Source: Daphnia pulex
Taxonomy: Eukaryota; Arthropoda; Branchiopoda; Diplostraca; Daphniidae
Length of the DNA: 64,000 nucleotides
NCBI RefSeq assembly: GCF_021134715.1
Contig: NC_060026.1
Coordinates: 6,067,001 to 6,131,000 of the forward strand
Direction: 5' to 3'
The notes beneath the pieces were generated by a model. It made no database searches. It had not been told where the DNA came from and saw only the letters and a list, made by a program, of their open reading frames with translations. The position numbers were made by a program, and so were the translations under genes. Below are positions 43,171-56,000 of the stretch, in pieces. Position 1 is the stretch's first letter. Every line of letters starts with the position of its first letter.

Positions 43171-43212
43171 TTTTACATGTCTGGAATAATGGGACATTTT
43201 GCCAGAACCTGC
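43171..43212 (+). pseudogene. Possible decayed CCHC zinc-knuckle fragment (retroelement gag-like)
   Basis: One frame reads FYMSGIMGHFARTC followed by QNK and a Lys-rich stretch. This has the spacing of a retroviral-type knuckle C-x2-C-x4-H-x4-C with the first two Cys replaced by Phe and Ser, each one base away from a Cys codon. No protease or reverse transcriptase is present. Chance similarity cannot be excluded over 14 residues. Confidence 0.22.
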
Positions 43213-43714
43213 CAGAACAAACCTGGTAAATTTGTTAACAAGAAAAACAAACAACCTAAGAAAAAACGCACAAGTTTTTTTCCTGTTTGGGGATGAAAAT
43301 TAATGAAGATTAGAAAGAGAGCCCGACCATCTTTAATGTGAAAACATCCAAATATAAAACAAAAGGGTATTCTAAGGTGCAACATCATGGGTAGTGGTGG
43401 GCATCGACATTCGCAATTCGTAACAAGAAGCAAATATGTTACTAATTGCTGCTAATTGTGGAAAAAGTTGTTGAGAATTGTAAAATGGCAACGCAGAATA
43501 ACCTAGGGACGATTTCTATCAAACACATTGCAGGGCCATGCGCTTTGTGGCCCGTAGCTGAAGTCAGCTTGAATAGTTAACCAGTTAACCAAACCCAACC
43601 ACAGTTGTCTAAAAACTTGGACGGCCATTTTCTTGCCCCAGCCACGTTGCTTGAGCAATTGCCAGCGAAGAGAAGCGTTCTGATTGCTGATCGACGTGTT
43701 ATGAGAATATAAAA

Positions 43715-46700
43715 ATGTCGCGTTTCTATCAACGACCTGAAAATGCACTCAAAAGAGCAAATGGTCTGTATTTTGTTATTCACGAGTACTTTACTAATTA
43801 CTACTCAAGTTGATTTCTTAAATGTTGTGTTCACCGGTTTATATCGCTCGCTTATTGACAAAATGCTGTTACTTCTGTTACAGAGTTCATTGAAGTGGGG
43901 AAACCTATTCGAGCCTTGGATGCCCTAGCTGAAGTTATTAAGAGCAAGAAATATCGGTCAACAACTTATTCAGAAAAAGTGCTAGAACCCATAATGATCA
44001 AATACTTGGAACTTTGTGTGGATTTGAAAAAGGCGTACATGGCTAAGGAAGGCTTGTTCCAATACCGTAACATGTGTCAATCTGTAAGGATTAACTTGTT
44101 TCATGTTTTCCTTCTAACAAACTCATGATGATTGTTGTTTATTTACAGGTAAATGTTGCATCATTAGAAAATGTTGTACGATTCTACCTTAATTTAGCTG
44201 AGGAAAAAACAGAAGCAGCACGTCAAGAATCCCATCAAGCTGTTGTGGATATTGATGATCTGGACAATGTTGCTACTCCTGAAAGTATACTTCTGAGGTA
44301 GTCAATTCATTGCATTTTTTTCTGGTTGATTATGTTATCATGATTTCTTTGTGCTCAGTGCTGTCAGTGGAGAAGATGCCCAAGACAGGTCTGACCGTGT
44401 GATTTTGACTCCATGGGTCAAATTTCTTTGGGAGTCATACAGACAGTGTTTAGAGTTGCTTCGAACTAATTCAAGGGTTGAGAAACTGTACCATGATACT
44501 GCTCAACATGCCTTCAAGTTTTGTCTGAAGTATGCTCGGAAAACCGAGTTTCGTAAGCTCTGCGAGAATCTAAGGTCTCATCTTGCTTTGATGGTAAGAA
44601 AATTATTTTTTAAATTATTATTTGTTTAGAAATGTGTTAAAAGACAATATTTATATCATAGGTGAAAGGAACCCCATCTGTAACTGCTGTTAATTTGAGT
44701 AATCCTGAGACTCAACAAATGAATTTGGAAACCAGACTCTTGCAACTTGATTTCGCCATTCAAATGGAGTTGTGGCAAGAAGCATATAAAGCCATTGAAG
44801 ACATTCACGGATTAATGATATTGGCTAAGAAAATGCCCCGTCCTCAACAAATGGCTCAATACTATCAGAAAATTGCCCTCGTTTTCGGAAAGTCTGGAAA
44901 TCATTTGTTCCACGCTGCAGCTCTGTTTCGGCTTTTCCAACTGTCACGGGACTTGAAAAAAAATATTACGACTGAAGAACTTCAAAAACTTGGATCGCGC
45001 GTACTTGTTGCAACTTTAGCAGTACCATTACCCTCTGCACACCCTGAATTTGATCGTTTCATTGAAACCGAGAAAAGTGCTATGGAAAAAACGCAAAAAC
45101 TAGCTACTCTTCTTCATTTGAATCAGCCTCCTACACGTAATGGATTGATTAAAGATTTGGTTCGCCTTGGTGTGGTAGCTACTGCAATGCCTCAGTTGCA
45201 GCAGTTGTATCATTTCTTGGAGGTAGAGTTCGACCCATTACATTTATGTAACAAAGTCAAGAACATTCTAGCGTTTATGGCCGAAGTCGAAGAGACATCT
45301 TATTTGAACCAATATATTCATGCCTTGGAAGAAATCACGCTTACCAGATTGGTAAAGCAAATAGCCCAGCTCTACTCGACTATCCGATTCGAACGTTTGG
45401 TGCAATTGGCTCCCTTTGCATCTCCATTTGACTTGGAACGCATTGTTGTTAATGCAGTCCGTCATACCGATATGCAAATAAGGATTGATCACCGTAACAA
45501 TTGTCTTCACTTCGGCACTGAATTATTTGAAGCTCAACGCGAAGATTTACCAGAAGGACCGACTCTACAGGTAGAAATGTTAAAAAGTCATGACCAATGA
45601 AATGTTAGCTTTATCTTTTTTTTGTGTTTTTTTTAATTCTTTCTGATTTTATAACTTTTCTAGGCTATGCCTTCTGAACAGATACGTACGCATTTGATTA
45701 CAATGTACTGCGTTCTCAACAAAGCGACAATTGCTGTTGTTGGTAATGCTCCTACTAAAGAAGAAAGACAGTTGAAAGTCCAGATCGCTGCACTTTATCA
45801 TCAAAATAAAGTAATTATAACTCCATTCGTTACGTTGTTAGCAATTTGTTTAATGTGATTATTTTAGGCTAGAGACCACCACCAACTTCTTAGCCGTCAA
45901 AAGATTATTGAAGATCGCAAGGAATACCTTGAAAAATTGAATACTGAACGTGAAGAAGAAGAAGGTCGTCGTCAGGAGGAGCTGATAAGGCAGCAGTTGC
46001 TAGCAGAACAACGCCGTCTTGAAGCTGAGCGACAAGAACGAGAGAGGCTTCGTCAAGAAGCAGAACTTCGCCAAGTTCAAGCAAGGCATCTCAAAGAGAA
46101 GGTTGCTCAGTTTAGCCAAACAGCAATTGGGCAAAAAGTAATTCAACTTGCTTACCACCTGCTATGTGACGACATATTTTCATTTCATTATCTTTTTTGT
46201 AGGTTATTAAAAAAATGGAAGATGAAGATATATCAAAATTAGATCCAGACTTGATAATGGCGCGCCAATTGGAAGAATTGGAAAAAGAAAGAAAGGAATT
46301 ACAAGTATGACATCTATTAATTAACCGTATTCGACACTTAAATGTTTATTGGTGGGTCTTCTGCAGACTAAGTTGAGGAGCCAGGAAAAAAAAATTGATC
46401 ACTTGGAACGCGCCAAACGTATTGAAGAGATTCCTCTTTTGGAGAAATATCTAGCTGAACGTAAGGTCCAAGATAAATTGTTATGGAAACAGCAAGAAGA
46501 AGAAAGAATTGCCCAACTTCAAGAAGAACGCAAAGTGGCAATGTTACATCGTGACCGTTTGATGCGTATGCGAGTCGACAAAGAAAAGTTTATAGATAAC
46601 TTGAAATCGGCTCGTAGAAGCGTTTTTAAAGAGAAATTGGCTGAATTTGAAACCATGTATGATACGGTGAGATCTGACCGTTTAAAACAACGCCGAGAAC

Positions 46701-48075
46701 AGAGACGGGAACAGCGGCGCATTCAATGGATTAAAGGTTTGCATCTTTAAATTCGTTTCTTATAAAACAAAACTAAATCACATTGATAAATTAACAAACA
46801 AATCATTGCGGTATTAGAAAAAGAAGAAGCGGAACAAAGAAAGCGTGATGAAGAATTGAAAAGACAGAGAGAAGAAGCTGAGCGCATTGAACAAGAACGC
46901 CGCCAGGCAGAACTTGATGAACTTCGTAAACGACGTGAAGCTGCTGATCAAGTTTTGTTGAAGCAACGCGAACGCGAACGTGAAATAGAGGAAAAGCAAA
47001 AGCGGCGAGAAGAAGAGGAACGTGAACGGGAGCGTGAAGTCCGTGATAAAGAAAGAGAGGTAGATATTGCTGTGCACAAGTCCTGGTTTTTCCAATTTCC
47101 AGTTGGTAGCTTAGTATATTTTGATATATTTTTAACATTTCAGCATTAATATGCTAAAGTAAGAAATTCATATCTTTTTCTGTCTGACGAATTATGTTGA
47201 ACAGCCTCGACAATTTTTATGTTAAAACTTGAATTGTAGGAATTTTCTTTGTTGTTTAGCATTTTTGCGTTTATAGGAACGAATTAACTTTTTTTTTTGT
47301 GTGGAGTAGCATGTGAATCCATCGTTGAAAGAACGCCCTTCGGAATCTAGTTGGCGCAGAGGCCCAGCTGAAAATTCGGATGGGAGACAGGCAGAGCCCT
47401 ACAAACCACCCAAAGAGGCGAAGTGGCGGAATAATCGGAGTGAAAAGTATTCTTCTCGTCCGGAAGCTGATGATGTTGAACGTCGTGATAGGGACGACAG
47501 AGATCGCCGAGAAGTTGAGGAACGTCGTGATCGTGAAGATCGTCAAGATTGGAGGAGTTCCAAGGAAGTGGAACGTCCTCGCGAGATTCGACAAGACAGA
47601 GGTGGGCGCGATTTCGCTGCTCTTAGAGATCCTGCTAGAAAAAATATGGACATGGATCGTCAACCGCAATTTCGAGATGAAGAAAAACCTCGTAGAGATG
47701 AACGCGAAATCCGTCGTGCAGCTCCACCATTCGCTTCTCGAGACGGCGAATCGAATTGGAGAGTTTCTCGTGGGCCGGTAGAACGTCAACCGGACAGAGG
47801 AGATCGCGATCGTCAACCGGACAGGGGAGATCGTGATCGTCAACTGCGATCTGATCGAGAGGATGTAAGTGGGCGTTCTTCACGCCCGGTTACTGATCGT
47901 GAAGATCGTGAGCGACCTTTAATTCGCTCAAACGATCGGGAACGCGAAAAGCCCAAAAGTAAGTCAATAATTTTTTTCTTTTCTCTTACATTATTAAATT
48001 TTACATTTATTATATCTAGTTGAACGAAAAGAGATCGACGACGAAGGATTTACTAAAGTGAGTAATCGACGATAA
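43715..48075 (+). CDS. eIF3a: Eukaryotic translation initiation factor 3 subunit A (eIF3a)
   Basis: eIF3a is the largest scaffold subunit of eIF3, which recruits mRNA to the 40S ribosome in the cytoplasm. Exons: 43715-43763, 43884-44083, 44149-44297, 44359-44593, 44662-45570, 45664-45810, 45868-46137, 46203-46304, 46367-46736, 46818-47059, 47310-47958, 48020-48075, giving 1125 residues in a single frame. The N-terminus [18 protein letters not shown] and the blocks [28 protein letters not shown] and [20 protein letters not shown] are typical of eIF3a. The PCI domain falls mostly in exon 5 (residues about 212-514). A long charged Glu/Arg coiled coil follows. The tail is Arg/Asp-rich with two near-identical RQPDRGDRD units near 47785-47840 and ends [12 protein letters not shown]. 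Introns are 57-250 bases. It is shorter than human eIF3a because the Asp/Arg repeat tail is reduced. The exon 11 acceptor (gagtag) lies after a T-rich tract and is the least certain junction. Confidence 0.94.
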
Positions 48076-49291
48076 ACTTTTCACAACAATTTTGATGTCT
48101 TCCTGAGGAAACTTGATAAAATTGGGAGTTTTTCGGTATTCAGTATATATTTTTTCTTCATTTCTGTTAGAATCTTAACATTAATCATCAGCTTTGCCTC
48201 AATCATTGGAACAGCCAAATGGTTATCGAATACACAAGTTTCCTCAGTTTTGCGTTTTATGTAGAATTCAATTTGTGTTCACAATGCAAAGGAAATTAAA
48301 TAACGGTTCAAAAAATTACGTTTGTCAAAGTTTATGTCAGTACTGCTATGGCGACATATTTCATCCACATGGTTTACAGACTTCCCGCCACCCCCCAGCT
48401 TGGAGTTATTCTAGGTCGTCCTTGATTTTCTAAAATAGGAATCGAAACATGTGAACTGTGTAATGAACTAAAAGAAGGGTATGAAATTAAATTTATAACA
48501 GTTAATAGGGGTATCATGTTTTTTTTTCATGGCCTACTTAACATCCCGGTATTATAGCACGATAACGGATAGGTATAGGGACATTCCAAGCCAAAACGAC
48601 AAAAACTTGCTGCGGCCACATCTCAAAATTATTATTTTTTTTAAATAATTCTTTAATATAGGCCAAAATAAGACTTTGCCGAAGGGTTTTGAAAAATAAG
48701 GGGATGGGCGTGGCATCGATTTTTATTTTAAGTACCCTGCTGATACCGTATTTATTTTAATTACATTTTTTGTATTTTAAACTAAAATAAAGGGGAAATT
48801 GTTGATCAGAATGTGTTAACGGAATGATAACCTAATTTTAGAAAAGATCGCGTAGGTATCGGACAATCCAGGTGGCAGCACCATCGATCTTTCCGAAAGC
48901 TAAAAACCCCCTTACTTTTTACTATGCGCTAGGTATGATGTCACAAGTTTTTTGCAGTCTTTATTCGATTATTATACAGTCAGATATTGATAGTCTAAGT
49001 ATACTAAAGAAGTTAATCCCAACTTTAGTAGAAAATATTAAATTTAATGCAGAAAATCCAAAAAGTGTCAAATTTGCTTTTTTTTTGAAAATTCGCAGAA
49101 AGTGTTGACATTTTTTTTCTTGAAAATTGCACATTATATAGCTTAATATGCCCTCAACAACATACAAAATTTGGATGTGTATTATTTTTTGTTTTCGAGA
49201 AATCTTCCTTTTCCCATGACACTCTAAAAGTCTAAAATTGAATTTTTAATCAGAATTTTCGCTGCCCAAAATCAATCCAAAAATATGCGTA

Positions 49292-49537
49292 TGGTTAAAG
49301 GATTGTCTAACACTTCATAGTAAACAAAATTTAAAAACAAAATAAGTGAAAAATAACAAAACCTTGCAATTATCGGTGTTTTAAATTTTTTCTAACTAAG
49401 TGAGGACCCCTGAAAACATCTTATTTATAAAAAAATTAAGTACACCCATAATTGCTGGGTTTTATTTTTTTCACTTATTTGAGTTTTTTCTTTTTTAAAA
49501 TTGTGTTTGCTTTGAAGTGTTAGATAACCCTTTAACC
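49292..49537. mobile_element. Foldback repeat with imperfect inverted arms
   Basis: The arm 49292-49380 is complementary, with mismatches and small indels, to 49442-49537; matching blocks include GGTTAAAGG, CTAACACTTCA, AATAAGTGAAAAA and GCAATTAT. AT-rich, no coding capacity. Probably an old MITE. Confidence 0.55.
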
Positions 49538-50787
49538 ATTTAACCACCCCAAACCAGCATTTAAAATTTCTTCGGTTTTTGCCATGCCGACCTTAATCCT
49601 GTAAGCCACCTAGCGCTGGCGATAACAACATTTTCCCCCAAGAAATGTTTGGAAATTTATCCAGAATTTTAATCGTTAATATCTCGGCTTCAAAGCCGAG
49701 TGTTGAAAAAATATTAAATGGTTTGTTGAGATGGGCTATTCCGTCACTTGAAAACAATTAGATTATTTTAGGTGCAGAAGTTGATGAGATAACTGCTGCA
49801 AAAAAACAAAAAAAAGTCACAATTTTGGCTACCCCCCCCCCACGGTTTTTTTTAAATATCTCTCAAATTAAAAAAAATAAACGATTGCGGTTTTTACCAA
49901 TCAACTAAGCGAACAATTTTGCACAAAAACCACATATTTGTTAATTTTTAGGACCCCTAGCGATGATTTCCGCAAAATCGAAAACCCGCAAACGGTCTGT
50001 TTGAGTGGCGGACGGCTTGTTAAAGTAAAATGTTTCACGGTTGACTTATTTATTTTTAGCATAGTTAGAAATTATCTGTAATATATAAAATAGTTTTTCC
50101 GAGGAACGGATAAAACTAGACAAGAAGATGAGGACTAGGCAATGTTGTGAAAGGCACAAGAAGGAGAAGAAAAATGAAAATTTCGAAAGGTCGAAACAAA
50201 AGAAATATTACGAAGGTTTTTTGGATCCCTCGATTGTCGGTTCGTTTTCATGGTTGCAATATTGACAAGAGATAATGTTATCGGTTACTGATATGAAAAA
50301 AATATATATATATATTCGTCGAGTTGTTCCTGGCGTACCAAGGGATACAGTCAGAGGAGTTCCACAAAAGACTAGAAGTGCGTTACCTGCTATTCAAATC
50401 TTCGCACTGTCAAACTGCTAACTAAGTTTTCTATTCGTTGGCAGACATCAAAATAATTTGTGAGTTATATTTTTGATAATTTTTAATTAAATACTATTAA
50501 TTACATTTATCTTTGCTGTTTTACAAATTATGCATTCCAATTTATAAAATGTATTGAAATCACAATGACAAAGGCCCAGGAATTTCCCCGAGAGTGTTTT
50601 TAAAGTATAAAATTGTGAAGGCTTTTAACATAGGAGAGAGTTGTACTAGTTGGCCCTTTTTTTGTTTTTGAGCCCCCATTTCTTTATTTCACAATATTTT
50701 TTATCCCCGCTAGGCTTAAAAAAAGAGGAAAAAATTAGCTATCAAAAGTGTATTTTTAGTTTGTGACAATTTGCTTTGTTCAAATCC

Positions 50788-51297
50788 AAAAGCGCTTTGA
50801 AAATGAAGGAGTGTGGGTCGAATCGGGGGGCAACATGCTCATGTACGCGAGGTAGGACGGCCCATGTTATTCTTACGGGCTAAAAGAACATCTGGCGATG
50901 GCGTCATCAACTAAATTTTCCGAAAATTTTTCCCTCCCATGTCTAACTCAGCAACACAAGTTGCCCCGAGAAAAAGGTTTCTTTGTTATTATTGCGTTTT
51001 CAAGCAACAATTTTATCAATAAAAATAAATAAAAATTGGTTTCTGAAAGAAGAAAGAATTTACTTTTAGAAACATATTTTTGATAAATTTTTAGCTAACT
51101 TGGGAAGTCCACAAAAGAAAAAAGAAAACGAAATAGACGACACGATTCAAGGGCCAAAAAAATATTTTAGATGGACTATTTCCGTAATTTTTTAAAAAAG
51201 ATGCGCATTATTAAAAACTATAACTGGTAATTTTAAAATGCAATCCCTCGATCGCGAGAGGACGAAAAACGGTTGGTGCTAAGTTACACACTACCTC
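50788..51297. repeat. Dispersed repeat unit, copy 1
   Basis: About 510 bases, directly repeated at 52298-52785. Shared blocks in order include AAAGCGCTTTGAAAATGAAG, GGCGATGGCGT, TTTCCGAAAA, AGATGCGCATTA and AATCCCTCGATCGC. Just beyond its right end, the sequence GCCCCGTTCTCCCCTA (to 51319) resembles the ends of the elements at 57019 and 60305, so the unit may be the body of a transposable element. Confidence 0.7.
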
Positions 51298-51736
51298 AAT
51301 TGCCCCGTTCTCCCCTATTTATTTGCACGCCCAATCCTTTATTATATCATATTGGGATTTCAAGGTCTCTTCAAGGATCTTGCGTTTAGAGTTGTCACTT
51401 TTAATTAGTCAGGACATATTTGATTTTTTGCAGAAATCACGAATAGGTATTTCAGACGGTCACAATGCACATATGAGAGGTTATGGAATTCTGACAGTTG
51501 ATTAAGTTACTACTACTAGAAATTTACTGAAGTTACTTTTCAAGTTCAGCTTAGCTCCACTCAATTCTTGTCTACGTATGTTAAAAGTCCAAGTTTGAAC
51601 AAAAAAACTTAGCTGAACTTTGACACTCACTAAGATAAACAGATTGCTCACTCTATTAAGCTAAAGACCTATTTTCCCCACCTTCAGATTTCAGTGCCCC
51701 TTATTTACTTTAGAATTTTCTTGATATTTTATAATA

Positions 51737-51875
51737 GCGGATGACAGACGAAGCTACGCTTTCCTGGCCTTCACTTTAGACCGGGGGACATACTGTAGGC
51801 CTTTTCATATAGTCTAGTGGCCGGCAATATGAAGCCCGAGGTGTAGAGAACTTGTATGCTTCGTCTGTCATCCGC
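51737..51875. mobile_element. 139-bp MITE with 18-bp terminal inverted repeats and TA duplication
   Basis: Begins GCGGATGACAGACGAAGC and ends with its exact reverse complement. TA dinucleotides flank both sides (51735-51736 and 51876-51877). There is no coding capacity. Size, perfect ends and TA target fit a Tc1/mariner-type non-autonomous element. Confidence 0.82.
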
Positions 51876-52297
51876 TAGGAACGCGAGGGAGAGTCATAAA
51901 TAATGGCGACTAGGCTGGGTGGGAAACTGGTCAAAATTACACTTTACTAGATTGGGAATAACTCGGCCAATCTTATTCGGAATGTATTCCTTTTGGATTG
52001 GTATTAAGGGATGGCCGAGCAAACTTTTGGTTGAATTTGTTTTTTTAAAGGTTAGCATTTACCCAAAAAGCGATGCCAAAGACCCCCTAAAATTGTTAAA
52101 ATTTGAAAAACTCAAACTTTAACATTAAATATCTCCCGAACGGCAGGGAATATTTAAATTCTGCAAAAACAGGTGAATCCAAAATAAAAAACTGGATATG
52201 TCTGAATTATTTCAGATTTCTTGGTCCCATAGCGGAATGGAAAAAAAGTGGGGTCCATGGATTTGGTGCGGTTGAGTGGTGGATTGCTTGTTAAAAC

Positions 52298-52785
52298 TAA
52301 AAGCGCTTTGAAAATGAAGGAGGGTTGGTCGAGTTGAGAGGACAAATGCTCGTGTACGCGGAGTAGAATGACACAAGTTATCCTTATGGGTCAAAAGAAC
52401 ACCTCGCGATGGCGTTATGAACTAAGTTTTCCGAAAAATTTTCACTCCTATCTCTAACCCAACATTACAATTTTCCCCGAGAAAAGGTGTCTTTGTTAAT
52501 GTAATGTTTCTTTCAACCAATAATATGGATTTAAATAAATTAAAATTATTTTCTGAAAATTTCCTTTTAGAAATGATTTTTTCTAAATTTTTAGGGTCCA
52601 CATAAAAAAAAAAAAATGGTAAAAAAATTATTTTATTTGCTGTTCCCATACTACTTGAATTATTTCAGTAATTTGTTTTTAAAGATGCGCATTAGTAAAT
52701 ACTATAACAGGTAATTTTTAAAATGTAATCCCTCGATCGCAAGATAACGAAAAATGTGGGTGCCAACTAGCACACTACTTAATAG
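52298..52785. repeat. Dispersed repeat unit, copy 2
   Basis: Direct, diverged copy of the unit at 50788-51297 in the same orientation, with scattered substitutions and indels. No open frame is conserved between the copies, so shared ancestry as repeat DNA is more likely than coding constraint. Confidence 0.7.
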
Positions 52786-53077
52786 ACTCTTCCTTACTAA
52801 GCCACCTTAGAAAATAACATCGTGCAACCAAACAAAAATTCCAAAGTTATTTTTAAGAATAAAAATACCTGGTTTCCGATGTTGGACAACACGAAAAAAC
52901 AGCTCCACTTGGTGGCAGAGTGTGGGATTGGTTAACTAGATAGCCAGGATACGCATCATGCACTAGGACTATATTTCAATATTTTTGTACTGAAAAATGA
53001 GGATTTGGATGTACATTTTTATGAAACAATTTCAAGAACATATTTGATTAACTAATATTTTCCGGTTGAATAGCATA

Positions 53078-56000
53078 ATGGATTTCGTGAGCAACTATCC
53101 TTCTATAACCGGAGAAGAAGATTCGTCGTTTGTGAGCACCCATTCAACACTGCATGATTATGATAAACAAATAACAGCAAGAAGTATACCAAATCAAAGC
53201 TGTTTTGAAGATCAGCATGGTTTTTTATTGAAAAACGAATCTGAAGAAGAGGGTAAGAAAGTTATTTTATCCGCAATTTTAAGCAGTTCACCACTAAAAA
53301 AGACCAAAAGTGGGGGTTTTATTTTGAGAAAACAAGCGCTGCACGTTAAAAAAACTAATTGAAAAACACGATTGATGCAAAAATTGATGCTGTGAGTCCT
53401 GTAGTTTAGAATGTACTTGTAAAAAAAGAAGAGTAGAAAATCCGAGCAAATTTTTTAAAATAAGTTTTTTGGGACAACTCCCAAAAATACTATTTGTGAG
53501 AGATTAAAACCATTCCCCATCTATTCAGACATTTTTACCGTTTTGTTTATTTGACTTATAAGCCTAATTGGGTTAGTCTTGATCTTGTACGCATTATCCT
53601 GTACGTGTACAGTCTAAACCGTGTGCTCTACCGTGTATTCGCATTTTCTCAACTCGATCCGCTAGGGGAGGGGCTTAGGACCGTTTGTACACGATTTAGA
53701 CCTATCAGACGACAGCAGAAGCTGTCAATTGTTTTACTCATTGCCTCGTATTCTATTTTAGAATATTCACTTCGATTTCGATTATTAACTTGATTTTGGA
53801 AAATCTATTATATTTATTCGAATTGTTATATTTTTAGGTAAATATTCGTTTAAAATTACATGAGCATCCACGAATATTTATGTCGATATGCCAGTCAAAT
53901 TTGACTAGAAAAGTCTTAAAAAGTTGGAATATTTGGACTTTTTTTTAGTTTAAATCACGATGTATAATAGACAGGTAGGGCGACGGCTATAGAGACATAG
54001 GGCTTTAACACGTCCCCAAAAGGTTCTAGTTTGCTTTGACGTCGTTCTTCGGGGCCTTATGGCGCAAAACGTTTTTTTTTTCAATAGAAATTCAACAAAG
54101 GGCGTGTTAACTTATGGCATGGTAGAAGAGGGGCTGGTATGTTCACGCAATAGAAATTTCCCATAAGCTAGATCCTCGGTTTTTCAGTTTTTTTCAAAGT
54201 AATTTTCCACGATGTATGGTGCGGCCACCAAGCGTAGCGTTACTGAATCGTGTGTTCTTGAATTGTACTTACAAAAAGGGCTTATTATTTGCAATTTTTG
54301 AAATTCTGCAAGCAATTGGTAGCTAAGTTGGAAGAGCGTTGAGCATCCATGTGAGACGACGTAGGTTGAAATCAAAAGTAATTTTTTTAATTTTCCTTTT
54401 TTCTATATTTTTAAAGCAAAATTGATAGAATACCTAGATTCTGTAAAAAATGCGAGTTTTTTCACATTTTTTTTGCAAAATCCAAATTTGTTTTCTTTCG
54501 CAAGAACTATCTAAACTAACGAAAAAAAGTGTTCAGACATATTTCTGGAGAAAATTCGCTTAGTGTCACTAGCATTCATCAACCTGGGATCCAGCCTTAT
54601 GGAAAATTTCTAGTGCGTGAACATACCATTCCCTCTTCTACCATGATTATTTTTAGCATTAAGCTAATTTTTTTTTAGATTTTCCGTTCAAGGGAAGGGT
54701 AGGTTCAAAATGGTACCCTAAGATTGGAAACACTCTATAGAGCTCCATGCAAATTAGGGTACCTTAAAGGGGGATAACTACAGAACGGGTAAATGTAGGA
54801 AACCTGGAAAACTCTGAAATGAAGAGCTTCAAAAGCTCAACAACAGTCTTCATTTTCAGATTTTTCGCGTAATATTTAATGTAGTCAATTGTAATTGAAA
54901 AAAGAATTTATTTTTTCCCCCATGATTTTCCCTTTCTTCTTATTTTTCTTTAAATTTTGTTATAGGTATAGTCCCTTATCCATCAATATATTATTCACAT
55001 GCTGTTCTGCTAAAAGGAAATTTGAAAGTGAAAATTCTCAGTTATGAAAGAAGCGGTTCTACAATAAGGGCAAATCCAAATTTGTAAGGAATTATTAAGT
55101 AGTGGGTAGACGACAATGCTACCAAATTTCATTAAAACTGCACCTGAAAAACTACAACAGACACTTCAACATTTTTATATAACTTTTACTAAAAGAATGA
55201 ACACTGAAAAATAAAAGAATTTTGTTTTGATTGATTTGGGGTAAAATACCGTAGAAGCTATGGAAAGTATTGCCGCCACAATAACACAAGACATTAGATC
55301 CTTATTATAAAAATTGAACTTCACCTAATCTACAAGTTCTTATGTGTAACATAAAGGATTTTTTTATTTATTGGGTTCTAGTGTCTATTGCTGTAGTTAC
55401 GATAATACTTGCTTTAGGGTCTACTTTTCTCTATTCCAAACAAGTTATTTAAAAAAATAATTGTTGTTTTTTTTTTTTTTTTTTTTTCGTGGCTATTTTT
55501 AGAAGCAGTTTTTAATTTATTTGTCCTAGTGTTACAATTTAGTAATTCAACCACCGTTTTACTGTCTTCTGGTAGCAGTGGCGCTAACCGAACTTAAATG
55601 TTTTGTCGAATAATTTAACTGCCATTTGATTCAACAATTCTTATTTTTAACTGGATCATAACGCTTTCCAATTTTAAATTAATTTCGACGACAACATATA
55701 ACGGTTGAATTTTTCGACAACATTTTTACGGTTCCCGTACTATATAATATACACAAATTTCGGAACATAATATTTTTTCAATTACCATTAAGATATTTGA
55801 TCGAGGTGGAATATCAACATTCAAAATGGATTCTACGACGGCGTTATAAACATTTCCAACATCTTCATAATCAGCTTCAGTTATTACGGTAAAAATCTAG
55901 GAAATAAAATTAATTCTGCATTTTTTCTTTGGGCATGGTACTTCCGGCAAGTTTTGACAGTTTTCATCAAACATCGTATCGATACATCAATATCCACATC

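Larger units (their letters stand above)
48076..53077. other. AT-rich spacer between eIF3a and phospholipase D, repeat-derived
   Basis: No gene supported. It contains a foldback repeat, two diverged copies of a roughly 500-bp unit, and a 139-bp TA-flanked MITE, each listed separately. A frame at 48872-49108 (MAAPSIFPKAKN...) looks weakly protein-like but matches nothing I know and has no splice context. The phospholipase D 5' UTR and promoter should lie at the right end; an AG just before 53074 may be an acceptor of a 5' UTR exon. Confidence 0.6.
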
